From Methanosarcina acetivorans C2A (lineage in GTDB: Archaea > Halobacteriota > Methanosarcinia > Methanosarcinales > Methanosarcinaceae), in the NCBI RefSeq assembly GCF_000007345.1, contig NC_003552.1:4588001-4652000 (forward strand): 64,000 nt of DNA, written 5' to 3'. Position numbers and translations under genes: made by a program. Each line of letters opens with the position of its first letter. The stretch's first letter is position 1. The notes beneath the pieces were generated by a model. That model had not been told where the DNA came from, did not search any database, and saw only the letters and a list, made by a program, of their open reading frames with translations. Shown one piece after another: positions 1-8,405 of this stretch.

Positions 1-600
1 AAGCAACATGTGGTGGGCAGGCAGGTTTTCGGAAGAGAGGCTGTCCACGGAAAAACCATCGATTCCTACTGTTTTGAACCCATTCCGGACAATCCAGGCT
101 GCACCGCTTGCATCAAGGTAAGCAGAATTCTCTGGTGACTCCTCAAGTTCCCTTCTCTTATCGCTTTTTTCGGCCTGAGAGCCTGAAATTTCGGAATCTT
201 CCTCTTTTCGGAAAGAAACCTTTGTTTTCAAGAGGAGAATAGGAATATTTGAACTGCTTTCAATGACTTCCTTTACCGGATAAGCTTCATCAAGAATGGA
301 GCCGGTCAATGCCCCGAATATCCCGGAAAAATCCAGAACAATTGCCTCACCCATAAGGCTTCCAATGTCCAGGCTGTCAACCGGAAGGCCACCTTTCAGG
401 ACGTGAGAAGGAGCATCAACGTGTGTGCCCGTATGGCTTCCGAAACCCAAGCTGGAAACTGCACAGCCGTCCTTTTCGAGAGTGAGAAACTTTTCGATTG
501 AAGGCTCCGGGTCTCCGGGAAAGACGGAAGTAAAAGGAGAAATAGGAACTGTAACATCAATGATTTTTCCCTTAACCGGTATTTTTTCAGAGGAAAACAT
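1..600 (-). CDS. cyclase family protein (partial, C-terminus off the left edge)
   Basis: About 200 codons are visible, starting at an ATG at 598-600 and running off the window edge. Residues 56-64 read HTGTHVDAP, the metal-binding signature of the cyclase/kynurenine formamidase-like family (PF04199), whose members hydrolyse amides or lactones with a divalent metal. The N-terminus (DVTVPISPF, then FPGDPEP) fits the usual family opening. Substrate cannot be read from sequence, and kynurenine formamidase activity should not be assumed in a methanogen. A second family member with the same HTGTHVD motif lies at 34223-34900. The next gene upstream on this strand is a small ferredoxin about 210 bases away. 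Confidence 0.85.
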   Translation of the reverse strand, partial: MFSSEKIPVKGKIIDVTVPISPFTSVFPGDPEPSIEKFLTLEKDGCAVSSLGFGSHTGTHVDAPSHVLKGGLPVDSLDIGSLMGEAIVLDFSGIFGALTGSILDEAYPVKEVIESSSNIPILLLKTKVSFRKEEDSEISGSQAEKSDKRRELEESPENSAYLDASGAAWIVRNGFKTVGIDGFSVDSLSSENLPAHHMLL

Positions 601-809
601 CTCTTCCGACCTTTTCTAATTTTGTTATTGTTATGACCTCATTCTGATTTTGCGCTGATTTTATTCCGATTTCGAGTTCGTCTCATTACGACTTTGTTCC
701 TATTTGATTCCTACTTTGAGTCCATGTCATGACTTCATATTTATATCATTACGACTTCGGGCTCATTTCATTCCGGATTATTTCCGATGCCTTCAGCTCA
801 ATTCTCAGC

Positions 810-995
810 TCATTCCATGTAAATAATGGATCTGTTAGTACACTCATCTATACATTTCATGCAAAGGTTACACTTTTTAGGATCAATTTTTGCAAGTTCG
901 TTTTCTTCGTAAATAGCGCCCACAGGACATATGTCCTTGCACTTGCCGCACCTTTTGCAGCCGAAGACTACAACATATCCATCCTTCTCTGACAT
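810..995 (-). CDS. 2x[4Fe-4S] ferredoxin, 61 aa
   Basis: A 61-residue protein with two complete C-x2-C-x2-C-x3-C clusters: C13, C16, C19, C23 and C42, C45, C48, C52, each motif followed by a short hydrophobic stretch as in bacterial-type dicluster ferredoxins. It should carry single electrons in the cytoplasm, and its partner is unknown. The ATG at 993-995 is chosen because the protein then has the family's usual short N-terminus; an in-frame ATG at 1014-1016 would add seven residues. Neither start has a convincing ribosome-binding site. It is divergent from the radical SAM gene at 1153, which may be an electron recipient, although that link is inference only. Confidence 0.85.
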   Translation of the reverse strand: MSEKDGYVVVFGCKRCGKCKDICPVGAIYEENELAKIDPKKCNLCMKCIDECTNRSIIYME

Positions 996-1118
996 CAGTG
1001 AATCTTTGGCATACATGGATATATTAGTTTCTGAGCCCTGAATTTCCAGTCCGTACCCGGAAAAATTCTTTTTCGTTGCGTTTCTTCATAGACATAAAAG
1101 AAATCACAGGAAACAAGC

Positions 1119-1127
1119 CTTATATAG
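1119..1127 (+). promoter_or_regulatory. putative TATA box of the radical SAM gene
   Basis: The motif CTTATATAG lies about 26-34 bases before the ATG at 1153. An archaeal TATA box places transcription start roughly 25 bases downstream, so the message would begin almost at the start codon. No Shine-Dalgarno is seen before 1153, which fits a leaderless transcript. Confidence 0.4.
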
Positions 1128-1152
1128 GACAAAAGAATATGCAGTCTCAGGC

Positions 1153-2214
1153 ATGGAAAAGTTCACTGAGGATCAGACAGGCTCTTTTTGCAGCTACCTT
1201 TCCGAAGGCTGCAGGTTCTGCCAGCAGGGCGCCAAAATGGTGCTCTTTGTAACAGGGCTCTGCCCTAAAAGCTGTTTTTACTGCCCACTTTCGGACGAAA
1301 GGCGGGGAAAAGACCTGGTTTTTGCAAACGAAAGGCCTGTAAAAAGCGATGAGGATTTACTGAAGGAAGCCGGGCTTATGGACGCCCTGGGGACAGGAAT
1401 TACCGGAGGAGAGCCCCTGATAAAAGTAGAGAGAGTCCTGTACTACATCCGCCTGTTAAAGTCCTCTTTTGGAAAAGAACACCATATTCATCTTTATACC
1501 TCGCTTGCCCCGGACCGGGAAATCCTTGAAAAGTTAGCAGAAGCGGGCCTTGACGAAATTCGCTTTCACCCTCCACAGGTTGTATGGGGAGAGCTCAGGC
1601 ACAGCCCCTATGCGGACTCCCTGAAAAATGCAAAAGCCCTGGGCATGGAAACAGGAATCGAAATCCCTTCCCTTGAAGGGGCTGAAATAGTTGCGGCTTT
1701 TGCAGAGGAAATGGGAATCTTTCTCAACCTGAACGAACTGGAATTTTCCGATAATAACTCGGATGCTCTTCTTGAAAACGGATTTTCCCTGGAATCAGAC
1801 ACCTCCTGTGCTGCTGCAGGTTCACATACGCATTCTGAAAAGGCTTTTCAGGTGTGCAAACGGGTGCATTTCTGTTCCTCGACCTATAAGGATGCAGTCC
1901 AGCTGCGCAAAAGGTTTCAGAGGATTGCAAAAAATACAGCAAGAGAATTTGATGAAATCACGGAAGACGGCACCCTTATCTATGGGGTCATCAACGGCGG
2001 GAACCAGGCACTTGCAGAAGAGATTCTCAGGGAGATCGAAATTCCTGATGAACTTTTCGAAGTGAAGGAAGGAAAAATCGAGATCGCATGGTGGGTGCTT
2101 GAAGACCTTAAGGACGGACTCAAAGAAGAGCTCGAACCCCTCGGGACAAGAATTTTCATAGTCGAAAGGCATCCTTTTGAAGACGGACTGCTTGTAGAAC
2201 TGATCCCTCTCTAA
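1153..2214 (+). CDS. radical SAM protein, COG2108 type
   Basis: A 353-residue protein. C37, C41 and C44 form the C-x3-C-x2-C site (CPKSCFYC) that binds the radical SAM [4Fe-4S] cluster. Upstream C20 and C23 (CRFCQQG) form an extra cysteine pair common in the archaeal COG2108 group, which is related to pyruvate formate-lyase activating enzyme. GGEPL at about residues 79-83 is the usual S-adenosylmethionine-binding GGE segment. The family is conserved in methanogens but its substrate is unknown. The divergent ferredoxin at 810-995 could supply electrons, by inference from proximity. Translation seems to start at or near the transcription start. Confidence 0.85.
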   Translation: MEKFTEDQTGSFCSYLSEGCRFCQQGAKMVLFVTGLCPKSCFYCPLSDERRGKDLVFANERPVKSDEDLLKEAGLMDALGTGITGGEPLIKVERVLYYIRLLKSSFGKEHHIHLYTSLAPDREILEKLAEAGLDEIRFHPPQVVWGELRHSPYADSLKNAKALGMETGIEIPSLEGAEIVAAFAEEMGIFLNLNELEFSDNNSDALLENGFSLESDTSCAAAGSHTHSEKAFQVCKRVHFCSSTYKDAVQLRKRFQRIAKNTAREFDEITEDGTLIYGVINGGNQALAEEILREIEIPDELFEVKEGKIEIAWWVLEDLKDGLKEELEPLGTRIFIVERHPFEDGLLVELIPL

Positions 2215-2424
2215 ATATTTTGCCCTGAAGAGATCTGGACTTTTGTCCGTTCCATTTTAAAGAAACAGGGAGAGTTTTTCCAGCGGACCAATGAGAAAGA
2301 AAATTTTGTAGGAGATAGGGTAATAGAGTTTAAGAGGTAATAATCTCCTCCCGGATTTGATCAGAGATGGGAGCTCGGAATACTCAAATCCGTTTTACGT
2401 GGGAGAAACACGTAGGGGAAACAC

Positions 2425-3030
2425 GATAAATTGGAAAAAGGATCCTCATGCCATATCCTGTTGTACATGTTCTGTTTTCTGGTTTTGCATCAGCGCCGCA
2501 GCCGTATATGCCATAGCAAAAGCGATATCTCGCAGAGAACTTTCATTAAAAGACTCAAAGAAGCTACTGTTGCTGATGTTAGTCGGGGGTTTATGTCACT
2601 TTATTTCCGGATGTAACGTCTGTGTATAATCTGTTCGTAAACGGCAATCTGAACCACTGCTTGATTGGCCCGGTCCCGACACACTCACTTCTGTTCAGTT
2701 TCACTGCGATCCTCTTCGGAATGCTTGTAGGATATGCGGCATACAGGAAACTCGATAAGGCACTGTCATGGCAATTTTTGCAGGGGCAGCTTTCCTAACG
2801 CACCTGCTGTTAGACGATATCTCAGAAGACGGCTCGCTTATCTCTATCCTCTGTACAACGCACGCATCAGCATATTCTCAATGATGGATACAGGGTTTGC
2901 GGAGGCTGGCCTATTTAAGTACCTTATAGTATCTTTTGTATCCGTTTTCTGTGTTTTTGTTGTGATATTAATGACACTGTTCGCATTGAACAAATTCGGG
3001 TTTGGGCTCGGGTACGGGGCTGAAAAATAA
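2425..3030 (+). pseudogene. frameshifted LexA-binding/YdjM-like membrane metal-dependent hydrolase
   Basis: Reading in three frames gives one continuous membrane protein. Segments are WKKDPHA at about 2430, a frame change, then AVYAIAKAISRRE and LLLMLVGGLCHFIS up to 2610, another shift into DVTSVYNLFVNG and GPVPTHSLLFSF up to about 2770, a third into IFAGAAFLTHLLLDD at about 2775-2830, and a final shift into LYPLYNARISIFS through the end at 3030. The HF(I)SD, PTHSLL and THLLLDD histidine/aspartate motifs are typical of the YdjM/DUF457 family of membrane-bound putative metal hydrolases. At least three frameshifts mean it is dead unless the assembly is at fault. Confidence 0.7.
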
Positions 3031-3862
3031 AATTTCCTCAAGCAGATTAAAATCCAGGTTTTCTGACCCGTACAATCATATCCGCTGTACGAGGTCGCTC
3101 CTTTCCCGGGAGAGTTGCACTACCCGAATTTCACATCGGGATCATAAGAAAATCAAAGATTTTCCGGAAGTTGCGATGTAATCGCAACAGCCCACTGTCC
3201 TTTTCGCTCCACTTCGTTTCGCTCGAGGACTACTTGACGGTTTTAGCAATGAACTGAGCTCAAGAGGATTAAATTGAAGATACCTCTGACCGTTCAACGT
3301 TATTCACTACATCATGTCGTTCATGTCCCGCTCGACGCAGGAGAGCGGTCTTTCCCAAAAAGACTGAAAAGAAGAGAGATGAGAAAAAGTCCAAAAACAA
3401 AAACGAATGATGACACCACAAGAAACTAACATGTAATATTTGCCAGGGAAAACAATAATTTTCTGCTTCTTTTTACTTCCGTTCTGCTTTTTGGGAAGAA
3501 CTGCCAGGCAGCTGGTGGGAGCGTTAATAAATACAATAATTGAAAAACTGCTTCCGGACTTAAGGGCAGCTTTCTCAGCCCTGAGGATATTTCTTCGGTA
3601 TATTGTATCTCTTAATTTCGGTACTGACTTTCAAATCGTTAATTATCTTGCTTGCGGACCGGCATAGGTTCTGCGCGGCGTAGGAAGAGAACACTGAAGG
3701 ATGTTCTCTCCGGAATTCCGAAGTGGGCCAACTGATATAGTCAGGAAGCACCAGAAGTAAAAACTAATGAACAAAAAGAATCGCTCATCAATGAGAAAAA
3801 AATGGAAATAGTAAGGAATATGCAACAGAATGAAGAAGGAAAAAACAAATAAAAACCTGTAA
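3031..3862. other. 830-bp spacer with hairpins and no convincing gene
   Basis: The spacer holds three consecutive small hairpins at 3123-3188 and another at 3685-3708 with an 8-bp stem (AGAGAACA/TGTTCTCT). An open frame at 3440-3667 gives a 75-residue hydrophobic peptide, but it has no ribosome-binding site or recognisable family, so it is not called as a gene. The whole stretch may be decayed sequence linked to the adjacent pseudogene. Confidence 0.4.
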
Positions 3863-3863
3863 A

Positions 3864-4397
3864 TCAGGTTTGAAGCTCGCCTACTCCATCGAGCTTTTTA
3901 ATAACTTTAGCCGGATAACCCAGAGCAAGGCTGTTCGGAGAAATATTACGAGAAACTACTGATCCGACGCCGATTATCGAGTTATCTCCGATCTCGACTC
4001 CCTGGGTGATTATACATCCGGGATTTACGGAAACCCCGCGCCCTATTTTTATGGGAGCTATACTCCTCGGATAAGCCTGCCTTGTGGTAAGGCTGCCTCT
4101 CGAATGGGCGGACAGGATACAGCGGTCCCCAATTTCAGCATAGTCCCCCACTGTGATCATCTCGGGGTGAATCCTGTCAAAAATCACATCATAGCCGATG
4201 TACACATTCTCCCCGATGTTTACACCCCTCATTTTATGCAGCTTAGCTCTCCAGGAAGGGACAGGAGCGCAGGAAGCGAGGCGTTCAAGAGCCCAGTTTT
4301 TCAGGAACTTAATTCCAAAGATGATTTTATTACTATGATAATGATCAGCCACTTCATGAAAATTTATTTTATCTCTGTTAGATACAACAGCAGTCAT
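3864..4397 (-). CDS. hexapeptide-repeat acyltransferase
   Basis: A 177-residue protein with a left-handed beta-helix region from about residue 65 to 160: repeated hydrophobic-GxN/D hexapeptides such as VNIGEN, ITVGDY, IEIGDN and IIGVGS, ending LALGYPAKVIKKL, as in maltose/galactoside/serine O-acetyltransferase relatives. It probably acetylates a sugar or similar acceptor from acyl-CoA, and the acceptor is unknown. The ATG at 4395-4397 is preferred because a GGGGGG ribosome-binding site precedes it by about seven bases; an upstream in-frame ATG at 4410-4412 overlaps that site. A TATA-like ATATATTT lies near 4463-4474 on the coding strand's upstream side. It stands alone between two pseudogenes. 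Confidence 0.8.
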   Translation of the reverse strand: MTAVVSNRDKINFHEVADHYHSNKIIFGIKFLKNWALERLASCAPVPSWRAKLHKMRGVNIGENVYIGYDVIFDRIHPEMITVGDYAEIGDRCILSAHSRGSLTTRQAYPRSIAPIKIGRGVSVNPGCIITQGVEIGDNSIIGVGSVVSRNISPNSLALGYPAKVIKKLDGVGELQT

Positions 4398-4734
4398 GGT
4401 AATGCCCCCCATTTTGCGGTGAAAAACACCTGAAACCTACTTTTCATTACTCTCCCACCGATAAATATATTTCCTATAAAACTTGAAAGAGAAATTAATT
4501 GAAGTTTGAACCGTAGTAATGGAGATTTTCGAGATATAATTTCGAAAGAAACTTAATTTTATGATAATCTATCAGGTGAATTATTATCGGTAATGTCAAT
4601 AGTTATCTATCTGGTAATATTATTATCTATTGTGTGAATGATTACATCAAGGGACCGATTATAGGTCACGGAACGGTTCCTGGCATGTGATGGGTTTATC
4701 AGGTTCTGTTTCGGGTTACAATTTTCATGAGTAA

Positions 4735-5837
4735 AGACTTTTTTATTTCTATGCATCATTCGGGCACAGTTCACGACAGCAGTAGCACCGAATACACTTT
4801 TACTGGTTGATTTTGAGGGCCCTGCCCACTTTCTCAATCGCATGCGTTGAACAGTCCATAACACCGGCTTTGCAAAATGCACATTTTGAGGTGTTGATGA
4901 AGGGTTTTACTGTGAGCTGTTTCCGAAGGGCTCTCATCAGAAGTGAGGCACCATCGCGGTGACTCCGCCTTCGGGCATTTTAAACCTTAGATTAAATTCC
5001 TGCAGAGTCACACCTGCAATTTCAGGATTTTGTGTCCCGAACCCTCTCGAAAGCGCGGCTTTGTTTGTGGGCACTTTTAGCGGATCAATCCCTATCAGTT
5101 CGGAAGCAACAATGTCAAAGGCTACACAATCGTAACTTGCCAGGACCACTCCTGAAGCAATGGGTGTCCCATTGGCAGGGCCGCTTCCCTCCATCCCGAC
5201 TACTCCGTCAATAACTGCGAGACAGGGTTTGACTACCGAATATATATCGACAACGGTCTCCCAAAGCGGTCACGGCCTTCAAGGGCATGGGCCTGCTTTC
5301 GGATTTTCTGAGGGACAGCCCCAAAGAAGTTTTTTACAGCCCCGGTGTAGAGAGTAAGTTCATGGGTCTTGAGGTTCGGAAGTGAGATTACCAATTACCA
5401 CATCAGCCTTAAGGACTGCTTTTGCGATGTACAGGCTCGGAAACTGTCTGGCATTGGAAACAGCGACCTCGGTGTAACCTGAGGTCTCGAAATTGATAAG
5501 TTCTGCACCGCAGGCGGATGCAATCCCTTCAATTCCCGATGCACGAAAAGCCTCCGAAGTCGTCGTAGACCCCGGTTTCGCAATCCCGGACCCGTCTCCT
5601 ATAACAGGGATACCCCCTGCCTCCCGGACAAGCTCACACATGGCAGCCACTACTGCAGGATGAGGGGTGACAGCAGCTTCCGGAGCCCGGATAGCGAGCA
5701 CGTTAGGTTTAAGGAGTACGCTATTTCCCGGAGATATCAATACTCTCAAGCCCGCCTATCAGAGTAAGAGCCTCCTGAATCGCAACTTTTACACCAGAAT
5801 AGTCGAAACAGCGTACTATGTAAACTCTGGAGTTCAT
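4735..5837 (-). pseudogene. DUF362 / dicluster-ferredoxin protein, multiply frameshifted
   Basis: Reading across frames reconstructs a full DUF362 protein with a C-terminal ferredoxin domain. The N-terminus starts at the ATG at 5835-5837 (MNSRVYIVRCFDYSG) and breaks near 5750. The main domain (LLKPNVLAIRAPEAAVTPHP, GDGSGIAKPGST) runs to about 5360. Another frame carries KTHELTLYTGAVKNFFG, and VVKPCLAVIDGV through FNLRFKMPEGG ends at 4937. A further frame gives CAFCKAGVMDCSTHAIEK and CIRCYCCRELCPNDA, two [4Fe-4S] motifs, with two in-frame stops. The damage comprises at least four frameshifts and two nonsense codons, so it is not functional as read. DUF362 proteins are widespread in methanogens but of unproved function. 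Confidence 0.75.
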
Positions 5838-6023
5838 GCTTATCAACCGGAATTACTGATAGATTAATATTGAAGGATTAATGTTGACTCGAATGCCGGG
5901 ATTGTTACCTTTCAGAGGAAAAACATCTTAAGAGAAAGTGCCTCTTAAGACAAAAACCTCAACGCATTTCTGACAGGAATAGAGGCCTATTTTTATTTAA
6001 CAATTTACTCTATACCTGCCCTT

Positions 6024-6140
6024 ATGCAGCTACCTCCGTATATGCAGCTACCTCCGTATATGCAGCTATCTCCGTATATGCAGCTATCTCCGTATATGCA
6101 GCTACCTCCGTATATGCAGCTACCTCCGTATATGCAGCTT
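6024..6140. repeat. 18-bp tandem repeat, six and a half copies
   Basis: The unit ATGCAGCTACCTCCGTAT occurs six times in perfect register plus a half copy. Copies three and four share a C-to-T change at one position. The last half copy overlaps the TAA stop codon of the minus-strand NAD-synthetase-like gene (6139-6141). Because 18 is a multiple of three, the repeat makes an artificial plus-strand open frame. Confidence 0.95.
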
Positions 6141-7203
6141 ACCTGTCCAGATAGAAGACCGGGGGTACAGCCCGTATATACTCAGTGGTGTCCTTTACCC
6201 GGTCGATATGCCTCCAGGCTTTTTCGATGGTATCTCTGGGAAGCCCGGTGTTCTTTTCAGTTACCTCTAAAGACATGTTGTGTTCTCGAGAATACAGGAG
6301 CTGGTCTATAATGTGCATGGGCATACGCCAGTAAAACTCCTCGTCAGTTGTATAATGGCTCCAGGTGTCGGCACTTGGAGGGCGTTTTATGATCGCCTCA
6401 TTTACTCCGAGGTGCTTTGCCAGAGCATAGACCTGGGTCTTATAGCAGTCTGCAAGCGGTTCGAGGTCTACGCCGCCGTCCCCATATTTGACATATTGAC
6501 CCAGGACAACCTCGGTCTTGTTTGTTGTGCCGCAAACAACGTAATTCATTTTTTCGGCATACATATACTGGACTAACATTCTTGACCTCTGTTTGACCCC
6601 CTGCAGCCCGATAAGTTCCAGATAATCGGCTGCCTTCAACCTGTGTTTGGCAACCGTTTCCCCGTCTTTTATCAGCCGGATATAAGGAACATTCAAAAGT
6701 TCCCGGTCAAGGAAATCAGGCAAAACCAGTGAGGTTTTGTGTATTTCGGGATCATATTCGGGACAGGCTCTCTTTAAAACCTGATCTTTCTTCTCATAAA
6801 TATTAAGGGCTTCCAGGATTGGAGAAATCGGGACCTCCTCGTACGAAACCCCAAGGCTTTCACAGATTTCTGCTCCAAGGGTCTTGCTTGAAGGAGCCGA
6901 TTCTTTTTCCGGGAGAAGAAGACCGTATACTTTTTCCTTGCCGAACTCCTGTACGCAAAGCGTAAGGGTTACGGCGGAGTCAACACCTCCGGAAACCCCC
7001 AGAACCACTCCTTTTTTCTTAAAAGCCGTGACCTGCTCCCGTATAAAGCCCCTGAGGCTTGCAGCAAGCTTATCAATATCTCTGTTCAGTTCCTCAAGAA
7101 TTTGAACGTTGCCAGTGTCCACTAACTTTCCGGCGTTATTTTTAGTTAACTGCCCTGCATTATTCTCCATAGTTTGCGTTACACTACCTTCAGTTATCTG
7201 CAT
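6139..7203 (-). CDS. divergent NAD-synthetase-like amide synthase
   Basis: A 354-residue adenine-nucleotide alpha-hydrolase protein. Residues 71-76 are SGGVDS, the pyrophosphate-binding P-loop. The segments GTTNKTEVVLGQYVKYGDGG and KTQVYALAKHLGV match ammonia-dependent NAD synthetase. Differences from canonical NadE are an N-terminal extension of about 60 residues with a small internal duplication (ENNAG/KNNAG), a long insertion between the P-loop and the TNKTE motif, and YTTDEEFYWRMP in place of the usual QTDEDELG segment. The ATG at 7201-7203 has AGGGGAA eight bases upstream; an upstream TTG lacks this. It is the last gene of the PPTase-ACP-ligase-PP-loop set, so it may amidate another carboxylate through an acyl-adenylate rather than make NAD. 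A role as the cell's NadE remains possible. Confidence 0.8.
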   Translation of the reverse strand: MQITEGSVTQTMENNAGQLTKNNAGKLVDTGNVQILEELNRDIDKLAASLRGFIREQVTAFKKKGVVLGVSGGVDSAVTLTLCVQEFGKEKVYGLLLPEKESAPSSKTLGAEICESLGVSYEEVPISPILEALNIYEKKDQVLKRACPEYDPEIHKTSLVLPDFLDRELLNVPYIRLIKDGETVAKHRLKAADYLELIGLQGVKQRSRMLVQYMYAEKMNYVVCGTTNKTEVVLGQYVKYGDGGVDLEPLADCYKTQVYALAKHLGVNEAIIKRPPSADTWSHYTTDEEFYWRMPMHIIDQLLYSREHNMSLEVTEKNTGLPRDTIEKAWRHIDRVKDTTEYIRAVPPVFYLDR

Positions 7204-7318
7204 AATATTATTCCCCTGATCGATTATTTGTTTGATAATTAGGTATTCGTTCAAACTGCCGGCAACTATGTATCAAATCACCGGATTTCTTACTAAATGA
7301 CCTTTCACTGAGATAATA

Positions 7319-7378
7319 TCTGAGCAAATTTTATCTGAGCAAATTTTATCTGAGCAAATTTTACCTGAGCAAATTTTC
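7319..7378. repeat. 15-bp tandem repeat, four copies
   Basis: The unit TGAGCAAATTTTATC is repeated four times in the spacer between the PP-loop gene's stop codon (7383) and the NAD-synthetase-like gene. One C/T change is seen in the last copies. It lies within the probable operon. Confidence 0.9.
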
Positions 7379-7382
7379 AGCA

Positions 7383-8405
7383 TTATTTTTGCAAATTATT
7401 GAGCTTCATATCCAGCTTCTCTGCTGCGTCCTTTATAAGCGGCTGTGAGAGTTCCTTGTGAAGTTTATCCAACCCTTCTTCCCTTGACATTTCCCCGCTT
7501 CGGACAAGCCCTGCTATATCAAATGCATACGGATGGAAGCCGTACTTTTCCAGGTGGTTATAACATGCAAAAGAATTCAAGGTACAGTTGGTTGAATTAC
7601 TGTCATTGAGAGCAGGAGATTTCCACCCGAGATTCACTACGGTCTCAAGTACTCTATCTTCACTATAATCCCATAGGCAGAGCGGGTGTAGAATAGAGGG
7701 GGCAACCTCACCTATATTTTTGATTACCTCATTTTTAACAAGGAACTGTTCATCCCTGTCCTCAACACCTATTTTTTGAAGCTGCTTTTCAAAAAGGTTC
7801 CTTGACCACTGTATGAAATTAGCTGACAGTTTGATTATGGGATTTGGCGACTGCCCTGCCGTAAAAGCAAAAACGATAAAAGGCGCTTTCTGGATTATGG
7901 CCTGTTCAATCAGTTTCTGTTTGATGATACCGATGCAGATATTACAGATGTCGCTTGCCCTGTACTTGGCAAACTTCGGAAACGCATCACAGGATTCGGC
8001 TGCCTTTCGGAAGAGATCGTAGAGGACATCCTTTTCCATTGTCAGCTTAAAATAATCGCATCCCGTAATTTCGCACATTTTCTTTGCGTTTTCCACGGCA
8101 TAATCCGAGATAAAACCGTTATCAAACTGGACAGCAAGGACTCTCAGGAAGGGATAGTCTTTTTTGAGTTTGTAAAGTGTATATGAAGAGTCTTTTCCAC
8201 CTGAAAGTGCAAATATAACATCATAATTGCCCCTGCCACTATATTCTTTGAAGAGTTCTTCAATCCTGTTAAGATACTGCTCCTTCTCCTGAGAAGAAAG
8301 AGGAACATAGGTCTCACAGAAATGGCAGAGCCCGTTTTCTTCGTTGATTTCTATGCCTGGAATATCCGAGTCCAGAACACATTTTTTACATACTAGCTTT
8401 GACAT
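7383..8405 (-). CDS. PP-loop ATPase, N-acetyl sugar amidotransferase-like
   Basis: A 340-residue protein. The N-terminus has a zinc ribbon, C6-x2-C9 and C27-x2-C30 (CKKC, CHFC), followed by the PP-loop SGGKDS at residues 68-73. This order and spacing match WbpG/PseA-type sugar amidotransferases, which adenylate an N-acetyl group and replace its oxygen with nitrogen to give an acetamidino group. Two more cysteine clusters (CNIC near residue 153 and C-x6-C near 275) could bind metal. The ATG has a GAGGAG site eight bases upstream, and the start overlaps the ligase gene by 20 bases, implying coupled translation. No HisF/HisH-like ammonia-channel partner is adjacent, unlike bacterial WbpG loci. 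Substrate is unknown. Confidence 0.8.
   Translation of the reverse strand: MSKLVCKKCVLDSDIPGIEINEENGLCHFCETYVPLSSQEKEQYLNRIEELFKEYSGRGNYDVIFALSGGKDSSYTLYKLKKDYPFLRVLAVQFDNGFISDYAVENAKKMCEITGCDYFKLTMEKDVLYDLFRKAAESCDAFPKFAKYRASDICNICIGIIKQKLIEQAIIQKAPFIVFAFTAGQSPNPIIKLSANFIQWSRNLFEKQLQKIGVEDRDEQFLVKNEVIKNIGEVAPSILHPLCLWDYSEDRVLETVVNLGWKSPALNDSNSTNCTLNSFACYNHLEKYGFHPYAFDIAGLVRSGEMSREEGLDKLHKELSQPLIKDAAEKLDMKLNNLQK

Noticed and set aside
3440-3667. 75-codon hydrophobic frame
   Set aside because: No ribosome-binding site, no recognisable domain, and it lies in a decayed region.
6024-6311. Protein with MQLPPY repeats on the plus strand
   Set aside because: The frame is produced by the 18-bp tandem repeat and then runs antisense to the NAD-synthetase-like gene; no ribosome-binding site.
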